Positions 22,403-33,267 of a stretch of DNA of 64,000 nt are shown piece by piece. Under the pieces are notes generated by a model. That model made no database searches. It had not been told where the DNA came from and was given only the letters and a program-made list of their open reading frames with translations. The translations under genes were made by a program, and so were the position numbers. Each line of letters begins with the position of its first letter. The first letter of the stretch is position 1. Origin of the DNA: Lytechinus pictus. Its lineage: Eukaryota; Echinodermata; Echinoidea; Temnopleuroida; Toxopneustidae. The stretch spans positions 1,265,501-1,329,500 of the forward strand of contig NC_087252.1 of assembly GCF_037042905.1 (NCBI RefSeq). The letters run 5' to 3'.

Positions 22403-22686
22403 CCGGGGCCCCGTCTTACAAAAAGTTACCATTGATCCGATCAACCGCAACTATGGATGATCAGCAACGCCAAAATTTAAGTGAATGTTTTGTCCAAAAT
22501 ATTTTCTAGATATGATGTAGTAGTATATTAATAAATGAATTAATCATTGTCTTAACAATTCAGTTAGCTCCTCTTTGTTTACCAATGACCTTGTGTAAAT
22601 TTCCTTTACGAAAAGTTATGAAAATGATGTATTTTCATAAAGAGATTGACTGATCAATCACAACTCTTTGTAAGACGGGGTCCTGG
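22403..22686. mobile_element. Foldback MITE (GGCCCCGTCTTACAAA ends)
   Basis: ACCGGGGCCCCGTCTTACAA at the left mirrors TTTGTAAGACGGGGTCCTGGT at the right, followed by inverted GATCCGATCAA/TGATCAATC-like sequence. Related ends occur at 16885-16902 and 40460-40495. Confidence 0.7.
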
Positions 22687-23433
22687 TATCGATTTGTTTA
22701 AAGAAACTATACCTCCAAAGGCGTCAAATGTCAAAAACAAAACCACACTAATGACGCTGAGTTAGAATAGGTCCATTTTCAAGGTAAATCAATAGTCGAT
22801 GAAAAGAACTAAAAGTCATGTGCGACGCAATTACGGTATATATCATTCATGTTTGTTAAGGAATACTGGCATTTTCATACTAGGAATAAGAATGTACAGG
22901 TGAGATGGGGCATGCGCTCCCAGATAGAAAATTTCTTGTTAAACCTCAGACATTTGCAGTATCATAAGGAACCTTTGAAGATCATGGATTTATAATGAAG
23001 CCATATGCAGTGTTTCCAGTTTATTAAAGACAATTTTTTTCTGATGGTGTTGGTGCAACATAACCGAAGTTAAGGAGCAGACAAGCAGCCTACCAATTAA
23101 TCCTTAACAGAATACCAACATATTAATTACTCAAGATCAATCATTCACTGTATCCATAGCGCCATACTCGTGACATGAGTGAGTTGGATCTCAACACTTC
23201 AGGAACCTTTACTTGCTTGGAAATTGATATGTACAAAGGGAAAAGTTAATTGCGATTTTTATTGCTCAAGCAACGTCCACGAGTCAAGAAGATTTATGTG
23301 ACCAACAATATCATACTGGGAGCTTGGAGTCATCATGAGTCTTTGATTAAAACTGTCCTCAACTGCAGACTAACAGTGAAAATTTTTCTCTCTATGGTAT
23401 GAACTTTGTGCATTGTACAATCATTTTATCATC
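22687..23433. other. 5' flank of the 23434 gene
   Basis: No repeat or frame stands out. ACTGCAG at 23361-23367 could be a splice acceptor joining an upstream untranslated exon, but no donor can be matched to it. Confidence 0.3.
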
Positions 23434-24606
23434 ATGCCGATGGACGCGCATCAGCTGAAGACTTTCCTCCCTGATATCCGGTCTCGGATGCTGCAAGCCC
23501 AAACGAGTCGTAACCTTCAAAAGCAACTCTCGATGCCTCCGGGCGACCCCGTCCAGACGTCCGTGCAATCCTTGACAAGTATAACCTTCCTGCCGAGGAT
23601 CCGTGAACCTGTGAATTCTCAGGCTGGTCAACCGTTTCCCATCAGACCAGAAGTGTCATCCAGGTTGTCGATGGTGAATCAAATGAACAACGCCATGCGA
23701 GAAGCGGACCGGAAGTCGCAAGAGACGGAATTTGGGTCGAGGATCCTGTCGTATCACTCGATACCAACCAAGGCGAGCTTGCTTCAACGAGGAATGCTAC
23801 AAGGACGTGCTTTCCGATTGCCTGCACTGGGTACAACAAATACAGGCGAAAGAACACCTACTCCGGACCCAAAGAGTTCTGTCTCGTCAACATTCCATGG
23901 TGTAGAATCAAGGCAGTCTACAGAGCCCGTTGACCAGGATGACTTTGATGGTTCTGTTGAAACTCGAAATACTTCATCTTTATCCATTGAACCTTACCCA
24001 TTCAGTGAAGAGGAAGTGGACCTGATGGATACACCAAGAGGTGACCCCACCTCTGGTCCTGGCGAACAAAAACTGAAAGCGCCTGTCAAGACCAAACGAA
24101 AAAAGCCGAAGAAGATCACCCCTAAGCCACAGGTTCCTGATCCTGAGCCTGTCAAGGTCAAGAAAAAGAAAGTTAAAAGACGTTCTTGGAAAGATATAAG
24201 ACCGGTTAAGGATCTAACCCCTCTGAAGTATGCAGCACCAACAGCATACGACAAGGAGCTCGATAAACTACTTCCGGATAGAAAATCATTCTTCTATTCC
24301 GGCGCTCTCGAAAGGGAACTCCAAAGGAACATTCCACCTCGCATTCCTGGAGGGAAGCTTAAACCGGTTTACAGGAGAAGTGCTGATGGTGAGATCTACC
24401 TTCCTGAGCACCCTCTGGACATCAAATGTCACCACCTCATTGACGGTTCGGCTCCGAAGGAAGGACAGGATGATAAGACATTGACACGAAGACCCGGTGA
24501 GGATCTTCCGAGCTTTAATGAAAGGAAACGAAGATTTGAGATGCAGGAAGAAATTGAGAAGAATCGCACAGTCGTGTCTTTTGGAGAACCTCCACGTGGC
24601 ACGTGA
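23434..24606 (+). CDS. Unrecognised lysine-rich protein, single exon
   Basis: A 390-residue frame runs from ATG 23434 to TGA 24604. A second ATG at 23440 (CCGATGG) has better start context. I do not recognise a family. The sequence has no signal peptide or membrane segment. It is Ser/Pro-rich in the first half, acidic around SEEEVDLMD, then strongly basic (KTKRKKPKKITPKPQ, VKVKKKKVKRRSW). A more ordered C-terminal third follows, with PDRKSFFYSGALEREL and GEIYLPEHPLDIKCHH. The basic blocks suggest a nuclear or cytoskeletal protein. GC content is clearly higher than in the flanks and codon use looks protein-like, which supports a real gene. The nearest AATAAA is at 25537, about 930 bp downstream. 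No introns are visible, so a retrocopy or one exon of a larger gene remain possible. Confidence 0.75.
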   Translation: MPMDAHQLKTFLPDIRSRMLQAQTSRNLQKQLSMPPGDPVQTSVQSLTSITFLPRIREPVNSQAGQPFPIRPEVSSRLSMVNQMNNAMREADRKSQETEFGSRILSYHSIPTKASLLQRGMLQGRAFRLPALGTTNTGERTPTPDPKSSVSSTFHGVESRQSTEPVDQDDFDGSVETRNTSSLSIEPYPFSEEEVDLMDTPRGDPTSGPGEQKLKAPVKTKRKKPKKITPKPQVPDPEPVKVKKKKVKRRSWKDIRPVKDLTPLKYAAPTAYDKELDKLLPDRKSFFYSGALERELQRNIPPRIPGGKLKPVYRRSADGEIYLPEHPLDIKCHHLIDGSAPKEGQDDKTLTRRPGEDLPSFNERKRRFEMQEEIEKNRTVVSFGEPPRGT

Positions 24607-24741
24607 AGACAGAAACAAGATAACTGATTTGTTTTTATTTTAAGGAAAGTTTTAATGAAAAGACGTTAAGCAATTTAGGCCACCGTCGAAAGTCGTCTAA
24701 GGCATTTATGCCACCTGACACATCTTTCAAACCGACCCAAT

Positions 24742-25077
24742 GGGCCAGTAACACAAAGCTTATAGCCATCATTGTGGAAGAATATAATTACGATTTATTT
24801 CATTGGCCACATTGCACAATCAATCGTAAAAGTCAAGATTACGATTGATCGCAAACCTTTGTGTTACGGGTCCCAGACCGACCAAATTTCAAATTATACA
24901 CCATCGTTCGGTTTGGAGTCTTTTTGTGTGTGTGACCAAGTCCCGTAACACAAAGGTTATGAATCAGCCTATTAGTATCATCGTTACATGCGCATTTTGA
25001 TCAGTAGGCTGACTAGGAACCAATCAGAATTGCTCTTTCAAATCAATTAATCGCTAACCTTTGTGTTACAGGGACAA
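24742..25077. mobile_element. Two adjacent foldback elements (GTAACACAAAGGTTA ends)
   Basis: Positions 24742-24875 run from GGGCCAGTAACACAAAGCTT to AACCTTTGTGTTACGGGTCC. Positions 24939-25077 run from AGTCCCGTAACACAAAGGTT to AACCTTTGTGTTACAGGGAC. Both are short palindromic elements of one family lying in direct order. Confidence 0.65.
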
Positions 25078-26885
25078 GGTGACAGGGCACAGGCTTGGAC
25101 AACAGTGATTTGAAAAATATAGGGTACTTCTAAAGTTATATTTGACTTTGATGTGTTCATAATACTCGGGTTTAATACGGCTGGAGCAGTGTAAGATTAT
25201 TTTATATAGCACTTTATAAAATACACCGAATGGTATTGATGATTTGCAATTATTTGATTCCCGCACGTTTTCTGTTTTACTTGTACATGTATATTATTAT
25301 GAAAACAAAGGGAAATGAATCCGGCGAAGAATATTATTTCTCTTTTTATATGCAGTATCAGGAAATATCTCTATGTCACTCGTTTAACAGCAAATAGTAT
25401 TGATTCATCATTTACGAATGCTTATTTACACACTTTGACAAATGTGTTAGCTATATTTATTTTTTTGTTTAGGAAATGCTTTTAATGCACTAATATCAAT
25501 GTCACGCGTTTATCATGCATGCACTTTATGATTTAAAATAAACCAATAGTGGCTGTAAATATTGACCTGTCAAAACTGTGATTTCTTTTTAATCCTCGGG
25601 ATTTACTCTCAAATCTCGGTAGATTTAAACCTAAATCTTTTAGCTCTAAATTTGATTTCAAACCCACAAAGCTTAAATCTGAATTGAACGTTCAGCTGGT
25701 CATTATTCACAACCGTTTTGAAATTTGTTTTGAATTAATGAGGTTACCATTGTTTCAAGTTTATTATTCATTTAAACAAGATGCCAATACAAATAATTCC
25801 TACTACATACAAGGCCTTACACAATGTTTTTTTCCTGGGATGAAGGGGAGACAAGACGCATGATCTTCGAAGAAACTCGATAGCGAGAGCGAAGCGACTG
25901 AGCTTGCCATGAAGTGCAAATTTGAGTTTTCTATAGTAAAATTGAAATACTTCATGTACACTTTCGTGAATTTTGTGAAAATTTTCAGTAAAAAGAATAT
26001 AATTTCATGAACATTTCTGGGAGGACAAGTGCCCCCTGACCCCCCCCCCCCCCGTGTGCGTCATGTATACATACATTATTACAACTAGAAATCATACACA
26101 TGCAGTAAAAACGCTATTTAATGTTTTATTCAACTCTATTTACTATAATTATGAACCTTTCAGTAATGGTTCAAAACCTTAAACAACAAAGTTTGATTTG
26201 TAATGTTTAATTCTCAAAAAATCAAGCATGCTTGTTTAAACTGTTAAACAACTAGAACAGCGTTGCATAAACTTTTTTAAACAACATTTTACTGTGTAAT
26301 GTAAAGGTGAGTAGGGAGGAGTGTCCATCTATCTTTTTGCGTTAGTAAAGCTGGGGAAAGAAGGGATCAAATGAAAAGCAGACAAAACAGATTAAGTTGT
26401 TGGTACGTAAATGACATATCATCATAAAGTTTTATTTATGGTATTCTGAAAGAGAAATAACATAGCCCTTGGGTACAGATTTTAAGATTAAATTCGACGC
26501 ATTCCTTTTATCTTGAACTTTAATCAATGCTGATTTCTATTTCACCTACATGATTAGAGATCTACATATAAATCCTTCAAACAATAATTGATTGCGTGTA
26601 TCTGTACCTTGTTCAATAAAATAATAAATTAGATATTCGTTCATGCATTTTCTTTCATTCTTCGGTACGGTCGAGATTCTCTGAAAATTTGGTTTATTTT
26701 CGTATAGAAATTACAAAACTACAGTCAATGATGACGTCATGAATATTTCAAAATGAACGAGAGGTTACCATTCTTACACGTTCGAATAGTTATATAGATT
26801 TTTATGGAAGCAACAATAAAGTTGTTAACTATGTTATTTTGTCTATATACATTAATAATGATAATGGTGGTGGTGTCTCATTAAT
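25078..26885. other. Intergenic DNA, no gene seen
   Basis: AT-rich. A C homopolymer at 26039-26053 is embedded in a repeat-like context (GGGAGGACAAGTGCCCCCTG). No credible coding sequence. Confidence 0.4.
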
Positions 26886-26886
26886 A

Positions 26887-27044
26887 CCTTGGTCACATTT
26901 GATCTACGGCGGCCGTACGGCGAGTCGAAAACAGCCGTTTTATTCATTTTTATTCAAACCACCTATATGTAGTTGGTACACAATATGTTAAAACGGCTGT
27001 TTTCGACTCGCCGTACGGCCGCCGTAGAACAAATGTGACCAAGG
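26887..27044. mobile_element. Near-perfect palindromic MITE (TA-flanked)
   Basis: Two arms of about 55 bp, including CTACGGCGGCCGTACGGCGA and its reverse complement, enclose a 45-bp AT-rich loop. The ends are CCTTGGTCACATTTG and CAAATGTGACCAAGG, with TA on both sides. Arm identity is very high, so it is young or still foldable. Confidence 0.8.
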
Positions 27045-27454
27045 TATAAGCGCACACACCATTCTGAGAGGGTCATTTCGATAGCCCAGCAACAGTTACT
27101 TTGGATATACTCTATATTCATAAATGACACAAAACTTGCATTAAATTGGCCTAATAGAAAAGTGGGAAGGGGCTGACCATGCAAATATCACAATTGGTAA
27201 TTTTCACGCATAGGCTAATTATCAGGGCCGGCACCGGAATATGTTGAATGGTGGCGAGATGAACCGGGTTGGCGTTTTATTTTGTCATAATTAAATTACA
27301 CGGGTAATAAATTATAAACATCCAGTTTCTTTCCTCTTCTTACTTCCATATTCTCGTATTTCTTCCCTGCCACATTTTATCCATTACTTGAATAAAAACA
27401 ATCGTGGGAGGTGACACCCTGTTCCCTTCCCCAGCCGCGTGGAGCCGCCATTTG

Positions 27455-27910
27455 CATGTCGTCATGAATATTCATTAGATGGGCGGAATATGCCAGAGCC
27501 CCATTAGCATTTTCTTATGTTAGTTCATGAAATGATAATTATTTCATTTTTCCTTACATGTGTGAATGATATATTTCCCTTGTAATAAAATAAATTGCAG
27601 CAATGAATATCTAATGCATTAATCAGTTGTTATTCCATTAGTGTTGGTTATTGAAGGGAAAATTAAATAAACCTAATTTCATATGATAAAATACAACAGA
27701 ACAAGCGGGGATATGACATCAGTTTGTTCACTGAACATGCTGAATATTCATGAAGATATGCTTAGAACTGTTTCACCGGAATAATGCAAATCTTTTAAAT
27801 GCCTTTGTTATTCCTTGTCCGATTTTGATCAAATTTTCAGTGCTTTATTTGTCTGGGTTTTTTTTCTTAATCTTTTCAAATCATATCTTCAGCCTGGAGT
27901 ACCCCTTTAA
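27455..27910 (-). mobile_element. TTAA-type foldback element, left-truncated
   Basis: The right end TCAGCCTGGAGTACCCCT is followed by TTAA (27907-27910). The body matches, inverted, the complete element at 28956-29561 (ATTCCTTGTCCGATTTTGAT, GAAACAGTTCTAAGCATATC inverted, GATATGACATCA). The left terminus is missing. Confidence 0.7.
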
Positions 27911-28124
27911 GCCACTAATGAGCAAGCGTGAAACATTCAACTGGGATTTTCCTTCATATTTAATTCATTTCTAACATGGTACTGATGGTAGCAATTTAAC
28001 TGGTTTACAAACATTTGGGGCTCTTGAGACAATATACATAAACGTAAAATTGATTGATACAGGTTAAAATAACCTAAACTACAGACAAATTAATGATTAA
28101 ATCTAATATATTTTCAGGTATACG

Positions 28125-28220
28125 TATAATTATGCAAAAACAAGTGAACAGTCAGAATGCAAAACCTAAGCCTCAATGAGAGCTTCAGCTGAGACAATTA
28201 TACCCTTTTTTGCATAATTA
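28125..28220. mobile_element. Small palindromic element
   Basis: GTATAATTATGCAAAAACA at the left is mirrored by TTTTTTGCATAATTATGTAA at the right, with TCAATGAGAGCTTCAGCTGAG between. No coding capacity. Confidence 0.4.
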
Positions 28221-28225
28221 TGTAA

Positions 28226-28570
28226 CCGGGCATGGTGGCTCAGTGGTAGGGCGTCTACCTCATGAACGGGAGGTCTCGGGTTCGATCCATGGCCGTGTCA
28301 TACCAAACAATTATAAAAATGGGACCTTCTGCCCATGGACCTATCCACGGAGGATTATTCTATTGTTACTGGGGGTGATGTGACAATGCTCATCACCCCA
28401 GTAACAATATAATAATCCTCCGTGGATAGGTCCATGCTTCTGCCTTCTTCTAGCTAGACACTCAGCATTTAGATTGGAGAAGGATAATAATAACATATTA
28501 TGTTATGTAGGGCCCACTGGTAGAGCAGCTTCTTGGAGATGCTACCCTGGGTAAATAAAACGTTATTATT
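28226..28570 (+). mobile_element. tRNA-derived SINE carrying a long hairpin
   Basis: An RNA polymerase III A box (TGGCTCAGTGG, 28236-28246) and B box (GGTTCGATCC, 28279-28288) lie in a tRNA-like head with a CAT anticodon-loop position. Behind it is a hairpin: a 47-base arm at 28334-28380 and its near-perfect inverse at 28391-28436 (two differences, 10-base loop). The 3' part contains GGGCCCACTGGTAGAGCAGC and ends in CTACCCTGGGTAAATAAAAC then AT-rich sequence. It is not a functional tRNA gene, because the acceptor arms pair poorly and there is a long tail. Confidence 0.65.
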
Positions 28571-28955
28571 TATTTATTATTCATGCCCACTATCAATTTT
28601 CATTTCTCCGTGAGAGTATTGTTCAAATTCAATTATTCCCCGATATAAGACTGGTGATGTTGCCGAACACTGAAACTGATGTTGAGATTCGCTTATCAAA
28701 TGAAAGTTTTATCACGGTGTAAAGGCAAATTTTGATTAGAAATTTTGAGGAAAATGACGTTAAGATAAATAATTAAGAGTATTAAAATAATGTAAGATTA
28801 TAGAAAAGGAGACAATTTGAATGGAAACGGAATCAATAATCAGATGGGGGCGATAGGGGAAACAGACCTGAAAAATAAGAGGAATGTTAGGCAGTAGCAT
28901 GATCAGGAAAAAAGGAAAATTGGGCGGGAAATAATCACTTAATATTATTCAAAAC

Positions 28956-29561
28956 TTAAAGGGATGTTCCGGGCTGAAAATAATAAGATTAATACAGATG
29001 AAGAAAAATCAGACTAACAAAACACTGAAAATTTGATCAAAATCGGACAAGGAATAACAAAGTTATGGCATTCTAAAGATTTGCTTTATTCCGGTGAAAC
29101 CGTTCTAGGCATGTCTTGATAAATATTCGATGAGCAAACTGATGATGTCATATCCCCATTTGTTCTTTTGTATTTTATTACATGAAATTAGGTTTATTCA
29201 GTTTTTTTCTACCAAGAATTGAAAAAAATGGATTGACAACTGACTAAGTGCATTAGATATTCATTGCTGCAGTTTTCATTTCATTATCAAGGAGACACAT
29301 TATTCACACATGTATGAAAAGATGGAATAATTATGATTTCATGTAATAACATTAGAAAAAGGAAAGTGGGGATCAGCCCCACCTGATGTATATTCATGAT
29401 GACGGGCATATAACTATTTTTCACTAAATATTGCTCAACTTTAAAATTCAATAACTTCGTTATTTATTATCCGATTTTGATGAAATTTTCACTACTTTGC
29501 TTTGTGAATTTTACTCTATTTATTTAGATTTAAATATTTTCAGTCCGGAGTACCCCTTTAA
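28956..29561. mobile_element. Complete TTAA-flanked foldback element
   Basis: TTAA at 28956-28959 and 29558-29561 brackets 598 bp that start AGGGATGTTCCGGGCTGAAA and end TTTCAGTCCGGAGTACCCCT. Both halves contain the inverted pair CCGATTTTGAT/ATCAAAATCGG and the pair ATAACTTTGTTATT-like/AATAACAAAGTTAT. There is no open frame. It serves as the reference copy for relatives at 15772, 27455, 49858 and 63383. Confidence 0.8.
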
Positions 29562-30540
29562 GGGAAATTACGTTGTGAAGGGAATTAACACTAATCGATT
29601 CCATCGGAAACGTGAATAATGATCTAGGCCTATTGATGTTGCCATGGGAAAGCATTTTTGCATTTGGAATATACATGTATATGTTCCTATATTCTTCATC
29701 GTCCACTTGCAGAAGTCTGCAAGCTCAGACTCACATTTGACACTTTTATCAATTATACCATGTCTAGAGAGGAGACTAGATGCCAACTGTATGTGCCAGA
29801 GCTATACATATACTGAGTTTAGTCTCACTATTTCAGACTCTGCATCATGCGGAAAGTCTATGCCCGCAGACACGTGCAGCGCCCCACCCCTCCTCTATCT
29901 CTCTCTCTCTCTCTCTCTTCCCGCTTGTCAACGAATATAGCATATTTGCTGCCAAGAGTGCAAAAATATTAATTTAACTCCGCACTATGATCACGTGGTA
30001 CTCTATACCGACCTCGCATATGGGGTACAGGGTGTTTCTAAAAAATACACTGTAGTTTAAAGGTATTGTTTAATTTTGTGAGCAGCTGATTTAAAAAATT
30101 CTCAAACCAAGATGAAACATGTGTACAAGTGCATGTATTAGAACTAATAAACCCTGAAAACAACCATTATTGAGAATGAAAAGCTAAAACTACAAGGCAA
30201 ACCCAGATTTTGTAAATAGGCGTCTTATAGACGCCTAAATAGTACACATAAGTGTATGGGATGAAATTAAGATGGTGTTTTCGGTCACTTTATATTTCAA
30301 TTTTTGAAGCACTAAATAATTATTTTCGAACGCAATTTTTTCTGGGCTTCATTTTTGTAACATATCACAGACACAGGTGACAAGTGTGACCTTCTAGCTC
30401 AGATTTTTTTAAAGTCAAACCAATGTTAACCAATCACTTTAAGGGTCACCTTAATCAAGACTGAATGATGTATTATTGTGAGTTCGTCGCAATAAGAAAT
30501 TAACTTGAACATTGGCAGATCCATGGGCACAGCCGGCCCA
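29562..30540. other. Intergenic DNA, no gene seen
   Basis: A short (CT)n tract lies at 29900-29920. Open frames of up to 98 codons overlap it and show no motifs. Nothing else is assigned. Confidence 0.4.
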
Positions 30541-31441
30541 CTGCATGGTGCGATCGCCGGGGTAATAAAGCATCAATACTATCACTGACTACGGAAGAAT
30601 GCAAATGTTGAAGAAACTCATTATAAAACACATTACCCTTTGTATGTACAACATCGTCATCACACTCACAAGCCTATATCTATATTCCTTTTGGATAAAA
30701 TGGCCAGACGCAATTAGATCTTGGATCCAGTCGTGTTACTTTACTCTTAGAAAAAAGATAGCTGCGAACTGGAACCCTTTTGTATATGGAACCCTCGACA
30801 AAAGGTTCCCAAAAAGTTATCGTTTTCAAAAACTTAAAAAGAATTCAAAGTGGCTGTTTAACGTAATTAGAACCATTATGGAACCTTTAAAGGTACATTT
30901 ACGGGGCAAGAATGAAACTCTTTAAGAACCCTTAATTTTTATTAGAATGTTCAAATCAATTGATTTTGTCCAATCAGCAAATTAGTTTTGGAATTGACAA
31001 GATATTTGAAATCATATATTTCTTTTATTAAGATACATCAGTAAAATACATAAAAGTTTGAAATTATAATGTAAAGCAATGATGAATCAACATGATATCA
31101 ACAATTAAATTTTAATCACAAAGATGGCAAGATGTAAACATTACGAGATCCAAGAATTTTGTCAGACAAGTTGTCCGATTTGACGAACAACGTTCCTTGA
31201 TATCCATTGGCTAAGAAGAACTGTTGGTATCAATGTTAACTGTCGGATAAAATGGAACTTGCCGGACAAAACGTCTGACTAGTCCTCTCACGAAACGCTC
31301 CCCATCATCTTGACGAATTCGAGGTCTGGTCGTGTTATCATCTCTTCGATCTGTGGTATGGATGATTGCAATACCACCAAGATGTCCAAATGAGAAGATA
31401 TCGGATCTCGCCATGTCTACATTCTTAAGAAAAGATGATCA

Positions 31442-31600
31442 GGGACCCGTTTCATAAATGACTTACAACTGTTGTAACTTTGCCATAATGGCAACTACCA
31501 TGGTACCAGGGCTCAGCAGCCAATCAGAATCAAGGTTTCCATGGTAGTTGCCATAATGGCAAAGTTACAACAGTTGCAAGTCCTTTATGAAACAAGCCAC
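31442..31600. mobile_element. Foldback MITE (CCGTTTCATAAA ends)
   Basis: GGGACCCGTTTCATAAATGA at the left mirrors AGTCCTTTATGAAACAAGCC at the right. TTACAACTGTTGTAACTTTG, ATAATGGCAACTACCATGG and their inverses lie inside. A GCAGCCAATCAGAATCA loop sits in the middle. Confidence 0.75.
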
Positions 31601-32129
31601 AGATTAAAGAATCTCAGATCTCATCATCATCATCTTGTAATCTATTCATCTTTCCTAATGGATCTTGTCAACTGATCAAATTCTTTGATGTCGTAGTTTT
31701 TACATCTTGCCATTAATTGATCATCTCTTCTAATTGACATGACGAGATCTCAGATCTAGCCATGTCACTACTTCTCCAATGTCAATGCTACAGAAGCTTA
31801 AACGAGCTATTATTATGTCCAAATATCAAGATCTGGGATATCGTCGTGTCTTTATTCTGAAGAACAGAATGATGATCAGCTGACAAGATCTCCGAACTCG
31901 TTATGCCAACGTCATGTGAAAGAGATGATAAATTACAAGATCTCGAATCTCATCATCATTTTGTTATCTATTCTGTATTAAAATGAGATCCAAGAACACA
32001 CCGTGTCTTCCTTCTGAAGAACCCAAAGAAGATCAGCAGACAAGTTCCTGGATGTCGTAATGTCTACCATTAATTTTTATCATCTTTTCTAATGGATTTA
32101 TTCACATGAGATTGCGTCATGTGATTATA

Positions 32130-32940
32130 CAGTGAGTCCGAGAAAAAAAACGAAACCGAGATTAAGCGATGATTTATCACAACTTAATCACAAATAAAAT
32201 AGAAAAATTACCTACCAATGTAAAGCTTAGAATCTCTTGTTTCATCTGATATTACTTAGTTTATTCCTCATTCACGCATGAGTGAGAAAAACAATTTGAA
32301 GAAAGAAAACCAAATACTCATTTGCCGGGGGGTATCTGAATTTCAAAAAAAAAATCACATGCCTAAAAAGTTCAATATCTGTTCTTTTATTTGATACCTT
32401 AATCACAAAAATGGTCAAGAAGTAAAATTTTGTTGTTCCCTCGAAAAAATACTTGTATTTCCATATTTTCATTAAATAAACGTGTTTTCACCGGTTTCAC
32501 ACAGAAGCTATCGCATGGTTAACAAAAGACTTCATGCATGGCTGATCGTCAACAAAACGGAGTGTCGAGTGAGTTTGAACGCTAGCCTGTAAAACCTCTT
32601 CATTTTATGAAATTCAAGCCTTATTTCAAATAACCAGAACTTTGTTATTTCTCGACCATTTTCTGTAATTGAGGTATCAAATTAAAGAGCAGATATTGAA
32701 CCTTTTAAAAATGTGGTTTTATTTTTGAAACCCAGATACAGCCCGCCAAATGACTTTTTGATATCCCCTCCTCAAATTGTTTTTGCTCACTCATGCGTGA
32801 ATGAGAAATAATCTAAGTAATTTCAGAGGAAAGAGGAGATTCTAAGCTTTATAATGGTAGGTCATTTGTCTATTGTATTTATGATTAAGTTATGATAAAT
32901 CATTGATAAATCTCGGTTTCGTTTTTTGTGGGACGCACTG
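32130..32940. mobile_element. Long-TIR Tc1/mariner-type non-autonomous element, 811 bp
   Basis: The ends are CAGTGAGTCC... and ...GGACGCACTG with TA on each side (32128-32129 and 32941-32942). The inverted repeats run for about 330 bp each (32130-32460 and 32610-32940), including ACGAAACCGAGATT, AAAGCTTAGAATCTC and CATTCACGCATGAGTGAG. CAGTG termini and TA duplication fit the Tc1/mariner superfamily. No transposase frame is present. The paralogous site near 41450 is empty. Confidence 0.8.
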
Positions 32941-33267
32941 TATATCCGTATGGAAGCTTAAAAGTTCCATCTAACGTTTACTACATCACGAAGAAGAGAT
33001 AGGCTTGGATCTCGTTATATCGATTGTTTTAGAAAATTTGGTTAGATGACAATAACTCTGATCTGTCCATGTTAACATCTTGAATAGTTGATCAGATTAC
33101 AATATCTTGGATCTTAGTGCCATCTTTGTTGATTTTCAATTAATGGTCCTTCTTTTAATGGCCATCATGCTGATGGGCCAGTTATTCCCGTATATTAGGA
33201 TAAAAGTTATTCTCCCATACTCTACCATTTGCCGCCCTGTCTACAAACCGTATTAAGATTTCTGAAT

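Larger units (their letters stand above)
31110..33130. repeat. Degenerate tandem repeat 3' of the receptor gene
   Basis: Roughly 80-100-bp units share words such as AAGATCT-GGAT-TCGT, CATGTCTAC and TTCTGAAGAACAGAATGATG ATCAG. They are strongly diverged. The corresponding stretch at 40730-41620 in the other duplication copy has the same structure, so the array predates the duplication. A separate palindrome (31442-31600, arms CAACTGTTGTAACTTTGCCA and its inverse) and the element at 32130-32940 interrupt it. Confidence 0.5.

Noticed and set aside
28226-28300. Possible functional tRNA gene
   Set aside because: A and B boxes are present, but the acceptor and D-arm pairing is poor and a long SINE-like body follows. 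I read it as a tRNA-derived SINE.
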